A stretch of DNA of 64,000 nt from Lobosporangium transversale (taxonomy: Eukaryota > Mortierellomycota > Mortierellomycetes > Mortierellales > Mortierellaceae): the NCBI RefSeq assembly GCF_002105155.1, contig NW_019029001.1, positions 124,001-188,000 on the forward strand, in the 5' to 3' direction. Position numbers and translations under genes: made by a program. Of the stretch, positions 25,456 through 37,075 are shown in pieces (position 1 is the stretch's first letter; each line of letters begins with the position of its first letter). The notes beneath the pieces are model-generated. The model made no database searches. It saw nothing but the letters and a program-made list of their open reading frames with translations, and was not told the DNA's origin.

Positions 25456-27836
25456 ATGCTTCCTATCAAGACTACTGTCGCTGCTGCACGCTTGCAAAGC
25501 TCTCTTCGCACTCAAGGAGTCCGATCCTTACAGCAACTGCTTCCGAAGAGTTCTTTCACCACAACTCAAATCATTTGTGCCACAAAAAATGCTCGCCTTG
25601 CTACTTCTTTCTCTGCTTCCTTCTTGACATCCTCGAGGACAGCGTATGCCTCGTCCATATCAGGAAGTAAATTACCCCTTACTGCTGACAAATACCCTTA
25701 TCTCAAGCGAAATCAGTCCTACAAGAAGGTCTCTTTTTTATTTTACTTTTTTTTATTTTTATTTATTTATTTTATTTTTATTTATCTTTATCTTTATTTT
25801 TATTTTTATTTTATTTTATTTTTATTTTATTTTATTTTTATTTAATTTTATTTAATTTTATTTTATGTTTATTTTATTTTTATTTTTATTTTTACTTTTT
25901 TAATTTTCGTCGGTATGAACCTCCTCGACTTTCTTCCTCCATCTTCCTAATTTGGCCTTTTCTTCTGGTACATATAGCTTGCGGATAAGGATATTGATTA
26001 TTTCAAATCTATTCTCGCTCCTTCAGCAATTTCCCAGGACGAGGAAGATCTGGAAGCTTTCAATATTGACTGGATGCAAAAATATCGTGGTCAGTCCAAA
26101 TTGGTGTTGAAGCCATCTTCTACTGATCAGGTTTCCAAAATCCTTAAATACTGCAATGATAACAAGTAAGACTCCAGCGTTTACTCACACTGTCTCCCTT
26201 ATCATCATCACACTTGTTATTTATAAAGAAATAGGAAGGAAAAAAAGAAAAAAGAAAAATAATGCTCACATGAGGATTGGGTGATGGGCGATTGCATTTT
26301 TTTTTTTTTTTTTAATCTTTGATGACTGATAGATTGGCAGTGGTCCCTCAAGGCGGGAATACTGGTCTGGTAGGCGGTGGAGTGCCTGTGTTTGATGAAA
26401 TCATTATTTCTACTGCTAACATGAACTCAATCAGAAGTTTTGATACTGTCTCAGGTATAAGCGATCGTTTTTTTTTTTTTTTTTCTCTCACCGATCCTAT
26501 GCTTCCTTATTTTAAGGCATTCGAAACTCTCTGATCGCTTTTCCTTTATTATTATTATTGATATTTATAGGCGCATTAGTATGTGACGCAGGGTGCATTT
26601 TGGAGGTATTAGACAACTATTTGGCAGAAAAAGGATATATTATGCCACTGGATTTAGGCGCTAAGGGGAGTTGCCATATCGGAGGCAATGTCGCCACGAA
26701 CGCTGGCGGATTGAGGCTTTTGCGTTATGGGTCCCTTCACGGTACAGTCCTCGGACTCGAAGCCGTCTTGCCCGATGGCACCATTCTGGACAACCTCTCA
26801 ACACTCCGTAAGGACAACACGGGTTATGACTTGAAGCAACTGTTCATTGGCTCTGAAGGAACTCTAGGCATCATCACTGGAGTCTCAATCATGGTGCCCA
26901 AACGCTCCAAGGCTGTGAATGTGGCACTTTTGGGCGTCAGTAGCTTTGAACAAGTTCAGGCTGCATACAAGAGATCTAAAGATGAATTATCTGAAATTTT
27001 ATCCGCTTTTGAATTTTTTGATGGAGCCTCGATTGATCTGGTCAAGAAGCATCTGGTCGCTGGCAAGAACGACCCTCTGGAGTCACAGCATCCTTTCTAT
27101 GTTCTTATCGAGACTAGTGGAAGCAACAAAGATCATGATGATGAGAAGCTGAACAGCTTCCTCGAAGGACTATTGACAGATGACATTGTTCAAGATGGCG
27201 TCATGGCACAGGACACAACCCAGTTTAAGAATTTATGGGCTATTCGTGAAGGTATCCCAGAGGCATGTTCCAAGACCGGATCAGTGTATAAATATGATCT
27301 CTCAATTCCTGTACCAGTATTTTATCAGATGGTTGAGGATATGCGTGCTCGACTTGATCAGGAGGGCGTATTGGGCGAAGATAAGGATGTTCGCTGTGTC
27401 GTCGGCTTTGGACACATTGGTGATGGTAAGAGAGGAAGGAAAAACGTAGAGGAAGAACAAAACAACAAATGACTGACATATATCGCATTTGATCACTTTA
27501 ATTGGAGTTGTTGTGATTCCTATGGCTTGCTGACATGAGCATCCTTGTAATCATTTTCTATTAATGCTATATACAATACAAATAGGAAACTTGCATCTCA
27601 ATATTGCTGCAAAAAACTATTCAGAAAAGGTGACCAATATCATTGAGCCGTATGTGTATGAATGGACGGCAAAGTACGCAGGGTCAATTTCATCCGAGCA
27701 TGGTCTCGGCCTTTTCAAATCGCCTCATCTTCATTACTCCAAATCGTCATCTATGATTCAGTTGATGCGACGAGTCAAGGATATGATAGATCCCAATGGA
27801 ATCATGAACCCATACAAATACCTACCCGAGAAGTAG
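25456..27836 (+). CDS. Mitochondrial D-2-hydroxyglutarate / D-lactate dehydrogenase (FAD, Dld2/D2HGDH type)
   Basis: Five exons (25456-25728, 25978-26165, 26333-26454, 26571-27425, 27586-27836) with exact phase sum, 562 residues. The Arg/Ser/Ala-rich N-terminus of about 60 residues looks like a mitochondrial presequence. [14 protein letters not shown] is the FAD-binding PCMH core. It is followed by [30 protein letters not shown] and [19 protein letters not shown]. The C-terminal cap has [28 protein letters not shown] (metal/substrate His region) and SSEHGLG. This order matches yeast Dld2/Dld3 and animal D2HGDH, which oxidise D-2-hydroxyglutarate to 2-oxoglutarate; D-lactate is an alternative substrate. 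Intron 1 is a TTTTA-type repeat tract; introns 2 and 3 carry poly-T runs. It is transcribed divergently from the importin gene. Confidence 0.93.
25735..25905 (+). repeat. TTTTA/TTTAT-rich repeat intron
   Basis: Nearly the whole of intron 1 of the dehydrogenase gene consists of T-runs separated by single A residues on the coding strand (TTTTA, TTTAT units). The tract is close to pure T/A for about 170 nt. Confidence 0.85.
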
Positions 27837-28026
27837 TAACCTATACTATATAGACTAGACATGTACAGAAACGCATTATGATTGTTTTTTTTTTTTTTTT
27901 TTTTTTTTTGTAATGTAATGCAGCAATTCCGCCTTAATGCTTGCACACGCCATAAAATCGGTGCCTATAGCTTAAAGACATGACATGTACCTCGCTTGAC
28001 GAGGTGTAAAATCGCCTATGGTGTCC

Positions 28027-28160
28027 TTGACCCAACGGTGTCGTGATCGTAGTAGGCTTGGCAGCCGTGACAGTATTTGAATCGCTTCCACCCTTTTTTA
28101 TCAGTAACCGAGATCCACATAGGAGAGACTTGTAACTTGTAGGGCCATGATCATTATGCT
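28027..28160 (-). pseudogene. Decayed C-terminal fragment of a Fanzor/TnpB-like protein
   Basis: One minus-strand frame reads KGWKRFKYCHGCQAYYDHD followed by TVGS, then meets a stop. It aligns with the C-terminal zinc ribbon and RuvC-III block of the Fanzor-like relic at 43.4-43.6 kb, which reads KYCRSCQIYCDRDMVGS. The C-x2-C pair, the D-x-D spacing and VGS are shared. The catalytic-block Arg is His here (DHD for DRD), the frame stops soon after, and I cannot follow an RuvC core upstream. I read it as a remnant of an old insertion. The alignment is short, so chance similarity is not fully excluded. Confidence 0.42.
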
Positions 28161-31100
28161 TGCCACAAACAGCTATTACTGTGTCCTCTTCCGTCGGTCG
28201 TTGCGCAAGGCGCCTTGACACTCACTCTATGCCATGTTCGATAAGTAACCCCGGTACCTCTTATGAGGCGGCCTGGATCTAACGTTATTATTTAAGTCTT
28301 AACCTGCAATCGCTCAGTTGCAAATGTCCCTGTAGATGTTTAATAACTCATTCATCAGTTACCGTTCAAGTTTTGACGACAAAAGAACTGAAATAAACCG
28401 ACAAATTATCTGATATGCGTCTCTTGTTCAGAGCTGTGATATCCACAGCCTTCCCTGTCTCATCGCCCCTTCACATTGTTCCTGTTTCAAATATAAACTG
28501 CGTCGCCATGTATGTGGCAATGAGTGTCCCAACCGCACCTTCTGTCATTGTACCATTGCTAAGAACAAGATATTACTCATATGATTCTTGATCTCGTTTT
28601 GTCCATCTCAGAGACTACTGAATGTACCTCTGATTAGCCTTCATAAAGCTCAGGCGGGCCTTCAGGTTTGTCTGCCTTCTCTCCTGCCATTCACGGAATG
28701 AATGGCGCTCGGCTTTCCTCCCCATTTGTGTCGTCTTTCCAACGTTCTCTGACCAAGCACTCTTCCGGTATAAAGTGTATCATAACAGTTACAAAGATAA
28801 TGATCTGCCTCAACTCCTTCGTCACATCGTTTCCAACGCTCGGGACCATATAAATAAGAATACCGTTGCTTCATCTGTTTCAGCATCGGAAACATGACTA
28901 ACAGTTTCTTGACTATCTGCTCGCGCTTAGTAACCTTGCACACTAGTATACAAGGCTTTGGGAGTTATTGTGTATTGTGTAAGATGCAGCTTTTTCGACA
29001 TGCGTACTATTCATTCCTGGATGTAATGGCGTATACTACTCTTTCATTTCGGCTGTGCTTCATGATTTTTTATTAAGGTAGCACAGAGTGTTGTTCATGA
29101 AGACGTCTTCTATTGATTTAAAGGATGACAAAGACATGCATGGAGTCCTTCTGTACTTTGTCAGCCAAAGAGAAAGCAAAAAAAAAAAAAAAAAAAAGCA
29201 TGAGAAATTACAAATGAGCGCATGCAAGGGTAGTACGAAAGTGATAGTGATAGATAAATATGATTAGAAAGGAGGTTTACACAAGTAATATGAATGAAGC
29301 TTTTTCGTGATTAAATTTTGATTACATTAATTGGTAATACATTTTTATTATGAAGTGATGGCTCACCTGGACCTTTCTTTTCCAAACATCTTGCATGCAG
29401 AGCAAAATAGTTTCTTCTAACGGTCAACGGCCAACGGGATAACTATTGCTGGGAAGTTTTTTTTTTTTTTTTTTTTTTTTTTTCCCGTTAAATCTCTGCA
29501 GAAAAACATCGCGGGCCAACGTCAAGATGAAGTCTCTTTCCAGGCAAAGTATAAATGTTTGTGTTTGTCTTATTTTTTTTGTATGTGTGTATGTTGTCAT
29601 TTAGCAATGATTCAGGAACAAGAAAAAAATATAAAAAATAAAAATACAGGGGCATAAGGCGTAAATGTTGATGTAAGTGTATCCTCAGATTCAAATCCTG
29701 GCCCTGGTCCAGGAGTAAGCAAAAGTATTCACGCGAGGACAAGCGAAACAAGTGGTGGTATTTCCAGAACCAAGCAGAGGATATGAGGAGAGATTCCTCG
29801 ATCAGAAAGGACAAGATCTGCATTGTAGAAATAACAGAATCTATCGATCGTCTCGTGGCAATGATGGACTAAAAGTACAAGAGGACATACAACAATGTAC
29901 ATGTATAAAATATACAGGATAATATACGTGTATTATATATATATCTAGATATGTATAAACATGTATTACTTCGCAATAGAACAAGGATAGAGTCAAGGAA
30001 AAGACATGCAGTTGAAAACCAAGACAGAAGAGGCGAAGTGGCTTCAAAGAAAGGAAAAAAAAAAAAAAAAAAAAAGCAGTTTTTTCATCATTTTCTTCCC
30101 GGGGAGACGTACATGTATCCAACGTCTCGTAGATCAAAGAAAGGAATCTTTCAGTGAGTAAAAAAAGAACAAAACAATGAAATCAATGCCGCTTTTCCCC
30201 TCTTCCCCTTCTCCCTCTCCCTACCCCAAATATAAAAATGTATATATTTTCAACCAACATGTGGAGACAGAAATAGGATCAAAAAGGATACAGCCTTTAG
30301 AAATATTCTGCATATTTTTTGCCTTTTGAGTAAGGATAGGGTAAAGAACAACAGGGGGACTTAGATGTGGCACTCTAAAAAACAGACAGAGACACTCGAC
30401 AGGGGTTAAAACGAAGGAAAGAAAAAATTGTCTTGCGGGTTGAAAGTCGCTTTTATTCTTTTTAGCACCTTGCTCCATCCATGCGGGAAACAGTGATCCA
30501 TGCCAGATCCTCAATGCATAGACTATGCAACGCCTTTTACTCCTCCTTTTGTCTTTTCCCATGCAATAAAATAAAATAAAATAAAATAAAATAATAGCAA
30601 CCAAGGAGGAATAGAAAAAACAACCCTGGCAAGTATCCTCATGAATGCTTGATTGGAAAGCAATTTCGAGAGCATTACCAAACATGTCGAGAGCACGATT
30701 CGCAAAAGAAATGGTTTTTCTTGCAGTGATTTGGAAAAAGATTGAGAGCGTCCGACATCATGACCGAAACCCAAAAGCCGCCTGCTACTCTTCTCCAAAC
30801 AGTGACAGCGAGTGTCAATGACATGGATCTTTAGCCTCTCACTCGTCTGCCCGTAAAGACCTCTTGCTCCTTCCTCCTTCTGGATCCAAGTCCGAGATAA
30901 CAATGAACCCTTAAAATGTCTCATAACTCTATCCTTTTCAGCTTTTTTTTTTTTTTTTTTTTTTTTGATCTGCAAAAAGGAACAATAGGGAATGGAGGAA
31001 ATAAAAAAAACTTTTGATACGAGAGCGGAATATATTATGGAGTAACAAGAATACTGACATGGTAGGTATTCAAGTCAAGCGAATAAAGATCGATGGTAAA

Positions 31101-31564
31101 TTGACTATATTTCTTTATTCCAAAAGTGGGGTGGAAAGGGGAGAATGACGGTGATGATGATGGTAAGGTATGGCATGTTTTCCGTTAGTTTGATAGATCC
31201 GATGACAACGAATGACAGCAGCTTTTATGAATCCTAGTCTCTCAGCGTACCCATCATGACACTAACTATGAACTATGCTATCGACATCCATCATCTTTGA
31301 TATCTCATTTACCCATGGTTGCTCGACATTGGTGAGCATGAATAGGAAAGATTGTTGTGTAGCAGGATTGATATCGTGCCCTGTTGGGTCAAATCGCCCA
31401 ATGATAAGAATGAGAGTGAGAAAAAAAAAAGCAAGAGCGAAAACCATGCGCCATGTACCACCCTGTCCATGTAGTGCAGTATCTCCTTCTTTCTTTTCTT
31501 ATTTTTTTTCCTTCCATCTGTTGTTTGTCGATCTTGCACTCGAACTTTGTCATCCACTTCCTTT

Positions 31565-31760
31565 GCAGTCCATTCACATTCACATCACACTCACATTTAC
31601 ATTCATATTCATATTCACATTTATATTCATATTCATATTCATATTCACATTTATATTCATATTCATATTCATATTCACATTTATATTCATATTCATATTC
31701 ACATCCATATTCACATTCATATTCATATTCATACTCATATTCATACTCATACTCATACTC
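31565..31760 (+). repeat. Hexamer-based minisatellite (CATTCA / CATATT)
   Basis: About 200 bp of imperfect 6-bp units alternate between CATTCA, CATATT and CACATT, grouped into a higher-order unit of about 54 bp (copies beginning near 31598, 31646, 31682). Long ORFs in three frames across this tract (His/Ile, Ser/Tyr and Phe/Ile repeats) are products of the repeat and not genes. Confidence 0.85.
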
Positions 31761-32511
31761 TTTTTCTTAAAAAATCATTTGTTTCTTGCATACGATTCTA
31801 ATTGATACATCCAGGTCAGGAACAAAGCCCCTCACCTTGTTTCATACTATAAACAGTATTCAATTTACACATAACGACATCAAACTACTACATCCAAACA
31901 GCTTTAGATGTCAGATAAAGGATGATGAATCCTTCTTTCTTTTTTTTCCCTTCCCCTTTCTAATCCCTCCAACGGACGCGTTTATTTTATTTTTATTTTT
32001 TTTTTATATATAAATGTAAAAAAAGAAAAGAAAAAAAAAAAGCTAACGAGACAGTCCTGTCGTGTGCTTTTCAGGGCACTTGCCACTTGAAACGCACACT
32101 CGATATCTGTAATGCATGTGTAGTTGTTCAGTTATTGGCCATCGTTCTTTTATTTGGTCATTGGAGTGAGCTCAACACCCATCCATGCGCCGCTTTCTTT
32201 CTTGCATCCCCGCGATCTTTTTTAGACCCGATGTGTCCTAACCAACTCATATCTTTTTCAATCTGGCGACACAGGGCTTTTCTTTGAATAATCGATTTTG
32301 ACCATGCAATCTGTTATTACGTTTGTGGCCTAACACTACTCCACTGTACCCAAACCAGGTACGAGTCTCTTTCTCCCTCAAACACATCCACGTTCTGTCT
32401 CTGTTTTTCAACACATCCCCTGCAGTTTGACAACTTGATAATTTGGACTAACCATTAACAAGTATTACAATTCTCTGCTTGATCGCAGATCCGTTGTCGC
32501 TATCACCGCTC

Positions 32512-35500
32512 ATGTTGCGCAAAAAGTCATCATTTTCTAGTCGTACTTCCTCTCCAACACCCTCACCTATCCCTGCGCGTCCCAACACACCTGTTCACTC
32601 CCTTCTTCATCACGAGTCTAGCGGGGTCCGACGTGCTCTGTCTAGTCTCCAGAACGCGTTACATCCCGCTCGGAGATTGTCCTCTGATGAAAAGAGAATA
32701 TTTGCCCTTTCGGACCAACAAAGCCATCTCAGCGCAAATAACTACCGCTCTATCAACACCAATCCTACCAAACTCTATACCTCCATTATTAACAATCGTC
32801 GCATCCCCCTGAGTCATTCCAACGGTACTTCTGACTCCCTCTACACTGCCAACTCGACCATGACCCCACTCACCACAGACGACGATAGCTCTTCCACTAC
32901 TAGTCACCCTCTTCGTCTCCAGCGACCACGCCGATCAAGTAGATCTGGCTCTCTTCCATCATCACCGCTTGGCTCTTTCCTGTCGAACGGGAGTTCAGTC
33001 GCACTCTCTACCCACAGTACACACATTACCGAGACAGCGAGCGAGTGTCATGAGATTGAGGATGAGGATGACGCTTCTGACAATCTTCACGACAGTCCAA
33101 ATGGCGCTGCTCTGCGGGTCCGACATCTCGAGCATGAAGCCTCATATTCGGGCTACTTGGCTAAATTCTCATCTAGGACCTTCTTCTCGCGCAAGCAATG
33201 GAAACGTCGCTACTTTATTTTGAACCAGTCCTCCCTGCACTGCTTCAAGTCCTCGGACCCACAACATCCACTATTAGAGTCTCTAAAGCTCTGTGCTGAT
33301 ACCATTATTTGTGTCACTGATATGTTTTCAGGCAAGCGATATTGTCTTCAAATCACATCGCCTGGTGAAAAGAACTGGTACGTGCTTGCAGATACAGCTG
33401 CAGATATGTCGAGCTGGCTTCGTGAGCTTAAAGGCACGGTGCTTCGAATCAGGGGTCTTCCTGTCAACTCTAGGCCAGGCACTCATTACTCGGACTCGTC
33501 CGAAATGTCAGACCTTTCCTCATCTTCTGCAGCCATGACAGACAGCATTCCAGCTATTCCTCATATTCCAAGTCAACATGATGGTTATGTCCTTATTGGT
33601 AGAACGCCGTCACCAGCACCATCTTCTCGTTCTTCCCATCTCTCTCATCCCCCACAGCGGCTCGACTTGTATCAGTTTGCAAACATGACAGATTTTACCC
33701 AGTTAGGAACACCCAAGTTATTGGAATCATCATCAAATTCAGAACAAGAGATTAAATGGAAAAAGGACAGTTCTTCATCTTCGGTACATATTCCCGGAGA
33801 ATACGCTAGCTTTGGGACCGTTATGGAGCAAGCGGATGCCCTCCCACTTGAGAGGAATGAGCATTTACCCACACCGATATCTCAACAAAAGAGATTGAGT
33901 GAAAGTCCATACGCCGCAACGATAAAATCCAAGATACCCTATAGCACAAGCGATAGCAATAGCAATAACAATAACGATAGCAATAGAAATAGCACTAACA
34001 GCAGTAATGGACGTCGTATCTCGATCGTCACTGACCAACCTGAGATAATGATGAAACTGCCTCGTCGAAGTTCACAGCGATTGAGCCCTGTATCACCGCG
34101 GCCAATGAGTCCCAACCGTAACAGCCCGCGCTCTTCATTGGTGGTATCTCCTCCTCCACGAAGTATCCATCGACCCAGTATTTCTGTTAGACAATCTGCA
34201 CAAATCATCCCATTACAGATGACGGGACGCTCGCTGTCACCGACTCCAGGTCAATCTGCTAATATTCTACATAGTTCTCTTGCAAGATCGACTAGTTTCC
34301 GGGGCAGTATGCTGACTGGATCGTTACAGGAGCGCTCGTATAGATCACCTTCTAGACCAACCATTATTACTGACTACCATTCGCGGCCCACGTCCCCAAC
34401 ACCGATAGCGTTCTCCTCGGCCCCAACTTCACCGCTGCCAGAGCCACCGCGCTCTGAATCTCCTGTGATGGCATTGAAGCATTCTCTATCTCTTAGCTCG
34501 AATGGATCATCACAGCGAATCGCGATAGTGCCTCGCCATCATGATCCCGAGCGGTTGATTAAGCATCGGCCATCCAAGTCCCGCAATCGTTCAAGGTCAC
34601 AGGAGTTAGCTCTAAGCGTCCGTCTGAATGATGTACAGATCAGTATGGCCAAAAACAGGGCGAGCACTCCCTCCCCTCGACTTAGTGCTATTGTCACCAC
34701 GAATGATCTGAATGACGATGCATTGCCGACCCCTCCAATTTCACCATCGGGCATAAAGATGAATGGCGATACTGTCTTTAAGCATTTTCCGCTTCTTCAC
34801 AATGGTGGTTTGGTCCTACCACCGCCTCCAACTGGACAACAGCCAGACCTTCCAACGTCAACAGCGACTTCCAATGATGGTAGCATCAATCAAAGTGGAC
34901 CTTCGAGTCACAAACACTCCCTTTCAACTTCATCACTGCGATCTGTGAGCTCTTCATCCTCAATTGGATCCTTCTCGACAGTGTCGCATGGAGGGTTGAA
35001 CAAGAAAAATTCCACTAGAGAATCTATGAGACTTTCAGCTCGTCTTTCAAGTTTGGTTCCCATTCCGTTGGAATCCACAGTGTTTGTGCCTAATCCACCT
35101 CAAACAGCTCTGCCACCCATCCCCAACCAATCCACCTCTCCAACTTCGCTTGCTGAAGTAAAGGATCAGAACATTAAGAAACAATTGTCAGTTGAGACAG
35201 AGCGCATGGAAGAGCTCTTTAAGGACACTGAAGCGGAGGCCAAAATCACGAACGCGAATGAGTCTCATGACCTTACTACTGCTGATACAAAAGAAGGAGG
35301 GGACAAGTCAGCAGAGGTTTCCACGCCAGAATCCAAAGATGGTGATAGGGAGTTGAAGGCAGCTGAGACCGCGGTGGATGTTCCGATTAAAGAGCATGTG
35401 GCGACTTGTATCCAGAGTCGACCTCTTGGGAAACAGACAAGCACGTTTGAAATGATCTTGGAGGAGGAAGAGGGAGCAGATCACGAGTCAGTTACGTCGA

Positions 35501-35592
35501 AGGACATTAGTTCGCAAAGGGCGAACCCTCAAGTCAGCGGCGGCATCATTCAAGCAAGCACTGATGAGGAAGTTGACGCTACCAATACTTAA
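32512..35592 (+). CDS. PH-domain protein with long disordered Ser/Pro-rich regions
   Basis: One exon, 1,026 residues from the ATG at 32512. The frame is open 11 codons further upstream, and a leader intron ending at the cag near 32487 is possible. A Ser/Thr/Pro-rich N-terminus leads to a pleckstrin-homology domain at about residues 205-315. It opens with YSGYLAKFSSRTFFSRKQWK, includes RRYFILNQSSLHCFKS and closes with the typical C-terminal helix containing the conserved Trp (DMSSWLRELKGTVLRI). The remaining 700 residues are disordered, with many SP/TP sites, a poly-Asn/Ser stretch and an acidic Glu-rich C-terminus. PH domains bind phosphoinositides, so a membrane-recruited, phosphorylation-regulated scaffold is likely. 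No GAP, GEF or kinase domain is visible. Confidence 0.86.
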   Translation: MLRKKSSFSSRTSSPTPSPIPARPNTPVHSLLHHESSGVRRALSSLQNALHPARRLSSDEKRIFALSDQQSHLSANNYRSINTNPTKLYTSIINNRRIPLSHSNGTSDSLYTANSTMTPLTTDDDSSSTTSHPLRLQRPRRSSRSGSLPSSPLGSFLSNGSSVALSTHSTHITETASECHEIEDEDDASDNLHDSPNGAALRVRHLEHEASYSGYLAKFSSRTFFSRKQWKRRYFILNQSSLHCFKSSDPQHPLLESLKLCADTIICVTDMFSGKRYCLQITSPGEKNWYVLADTAADMSSWLRELKGTVLRIRGLPVNSRPGTHYSDSSEMSDLSSSSAAMTDSIPAIPHIPSQHDGYVLIGRTPSPAPSSRSSHLSHPPQRLDLYQFANMTDFTQLGTPKLLESSSNSEQEIKWKKDSSSSSVHIPGEYASFGTVMEQADALPLERNEHLPTPISQQKRLSESPYAATIKSKIPYSTSDSNSNNNNDSNRNSTNSSNGRRISIVTDQPEIMMKLPRRSSQRLSPVSPRPMSPNRNSPRSSLVVSPPPRSIHRPSISVRQSAQIIPLQMTGRSLSPTPGQSANILHSSLARSTSFRGSMLTGSLQERSYRSPSRPTIITDYHSRPTSPTPIAFSSAPTSPLPEPPRSESPVMALKHSLSLSSNGSSQRIAIVPRHHDPERLIKHRPSKSRNRSRSQELALSVRLNDVQISMAKNRASTPSPRLSAIVTTNDLNDDALPTPPISPSGIKMNGDTVFKHFPLLHNGGLVLPPPPTGQQPDLPTSTATSNDGSINQSGPSSHKHSLSTSSLRSVSSSSSIGSFSTVSHGGLNKKNSTRESMRLSARLSSLVPIPLESTVFVPNPPQTALPPIPNQSTSPTSLAEVKDQNIKKQLSVETERMEELFKDTEAEAKITNANESHDLTTADTKEGGDKSAEVSTPESKDGDRELKAAETAVDVPIKEHVATCIQSRPLGKQTSTFEMILEEEEGADHESVTSKDISSQRANPQVSGGIIQASTDEEVDATNT

Positions 35593-37075
35593 CCACTAAC
35601 TGCTTCTGCTCCTGTTTCTTCATCCTCCACCATTCGTTTTCAATACCCTATTTCATTACTAATCTTTACCTACTTAATTTTATCATAATACCCTTTGTTT
35701 ATTCGTTTTATTAGCTTATTCGTCCTTTCTGCCCATATCGTTTGTTTCTTATTGCTAATGCTTAATTTTCTTTACTTTCTTTACCTAATTCTGCCCTCCA
35801 GTCATCCTAATACTAAGATCCTTTCCTCTCCTTATTATCATTGTCCCTTTTTATATTTTTTATATATTTTTTCTTTCAGTTTTTTTTTTTTTTTTTTTGT
35901 CTTTTTTTATACTTGTCAAACCATGCTGTCTTGAATAAAAATCTGATTGCTAAATAGTAAACTATAATTTTGCACAGGGATGGGGACTGTTGCATACTTT
36001 ACAGAACGTCTGTTGCGTAAAAGATTAAACGAAATAGATACTTTCTTGTGGATAAGAGCATACATCTTGTATTAATGGACGTAGCACCTTGTACACGCTC
36101 TATCTATGTTACTCGTACACAGACTTGTAGCTCTGCTCTGGATATGATAAAAACTTCAATAAATACTCCATCGGTGTGGTATGTAAAAAAATTTCTCGCC
36201 CCGCATTATAGACAACAAAGAAGCGCCTAAATTGTTTGTTCAATGTTTTCATGTTCACACACATACATCTTTTACTGTTAACGTGTTTGTTTTGTCTAGA
36301 ATACCCACATCCAAAAAAAAAAAAAAAAAAAAAAAACACATTCCCATGATCGGTACCAAGTTTGATAACAGCATACCATGCATGAAAGATAGAGCCTTGA
36401 CACCATGGCTATTGTTATATTCACCTCATGCAGACTCCCCATAATCAACTTGTGATCACAACTGCTACTTGGACGCATGGACTCTATTGACATGTTGACA
36501 TGAGTTTTTCGATCGTGCTCTGTCTCTGTTGCCAAGAACTTGAAAAGATATATAGACCCATTCTTCCCCGCTGAACTCCCCTCATTACCGCTCACATTCT
36601 CTCAACACTATCTACAACCACAACACTCAAATCATACACAGACATTTCACCACTCACTCCAACAGCCCCCACAAATCCTATTAGCAGTGCTTACCAAACT
36701 AGGTCTATCAAGGAAGATAAGGAAGCAACGGATGTGGGAAACCAAGCCTCACCGAATTGTATAGGAAAAGATCGAATTAGTCAAGCTACATAATGCGGTA
36801 GAATGGATCAACCTAGATTGCCCTCGTTTCAAGTTGATACTACGGCGATGATAGCAGCCATCACCACTACATACATCAGTCAATAAGTACTGGATAAAAA
36901 TCATGCTCTCAACATCATTAAATAATGCCATGAAGGCCCCCAAGCGGTCACTGGGATTATGAGTAAGTCTTCATATATATATATATTTGTGTAAAAAAGG
37001 AGCCAGGGTAGCTCCATGAAAGGATACATGTAGCCACAGTTTTGTCAACCTATTTTAATATGTAGGATAAGCTAA
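35593..37075. other. Convergent spacer between the PH-domain and 2OG-oxygenase genes
   Basis: Two gene 3' ends face each other across 1.5 kb. The left part is T-rich with a poly-T run (35880-35898). The middle holds a 22-nt poly-A (36315-36336). The right part has a short (TA)n (36973-36986). No coding signal is visible. Confidence 0.6.

Larger units (their letters stand above)
27837..32511. other. 4.7-kb spacer with poly-A/T tracts, one Fanzor-like relic and a hexamer repeat
   Basis: No intact gene is visible between the dehydrogenase and the PH-domain gene. The stretch holds a small decayed zinc-ribbon fragment (28027-28160, described separately) and poly-A or poly-T tracts at about 27886-27909, 29179-29197, 29458-29483, 30057-30075 and 30943-30966. 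It also has a TAAAA repeat (about 30566-30595) and a CATTCA/CATATT-type repeat (about 31565-31760). ORFs of 100-176 residues here are readings of these repeats. Confidence 0.55.

Noticed and set aside
29640-29720. T-arm-like sequence (agattcaaatcctgg) suggesting a tRNA
   Set aside because: No matching acceptor stem, D-arm or anticodon arm could be laid out around it.
29841-30975. Overlapping minus-strand ORFs of 98-154 residues
   Set aside because: They contain poly-Lys or poly-Phe from homopolymers and FILFYFILFY from a TAAAA repeat. No splice-consistent continuation exists.
31275-31805. ORFs of 84-176 residues rich in His/Ile, Ser/Tyr or Phe/Ile
   Set aside because: Readings of a hexamer minisatellite, open in several frames at once.
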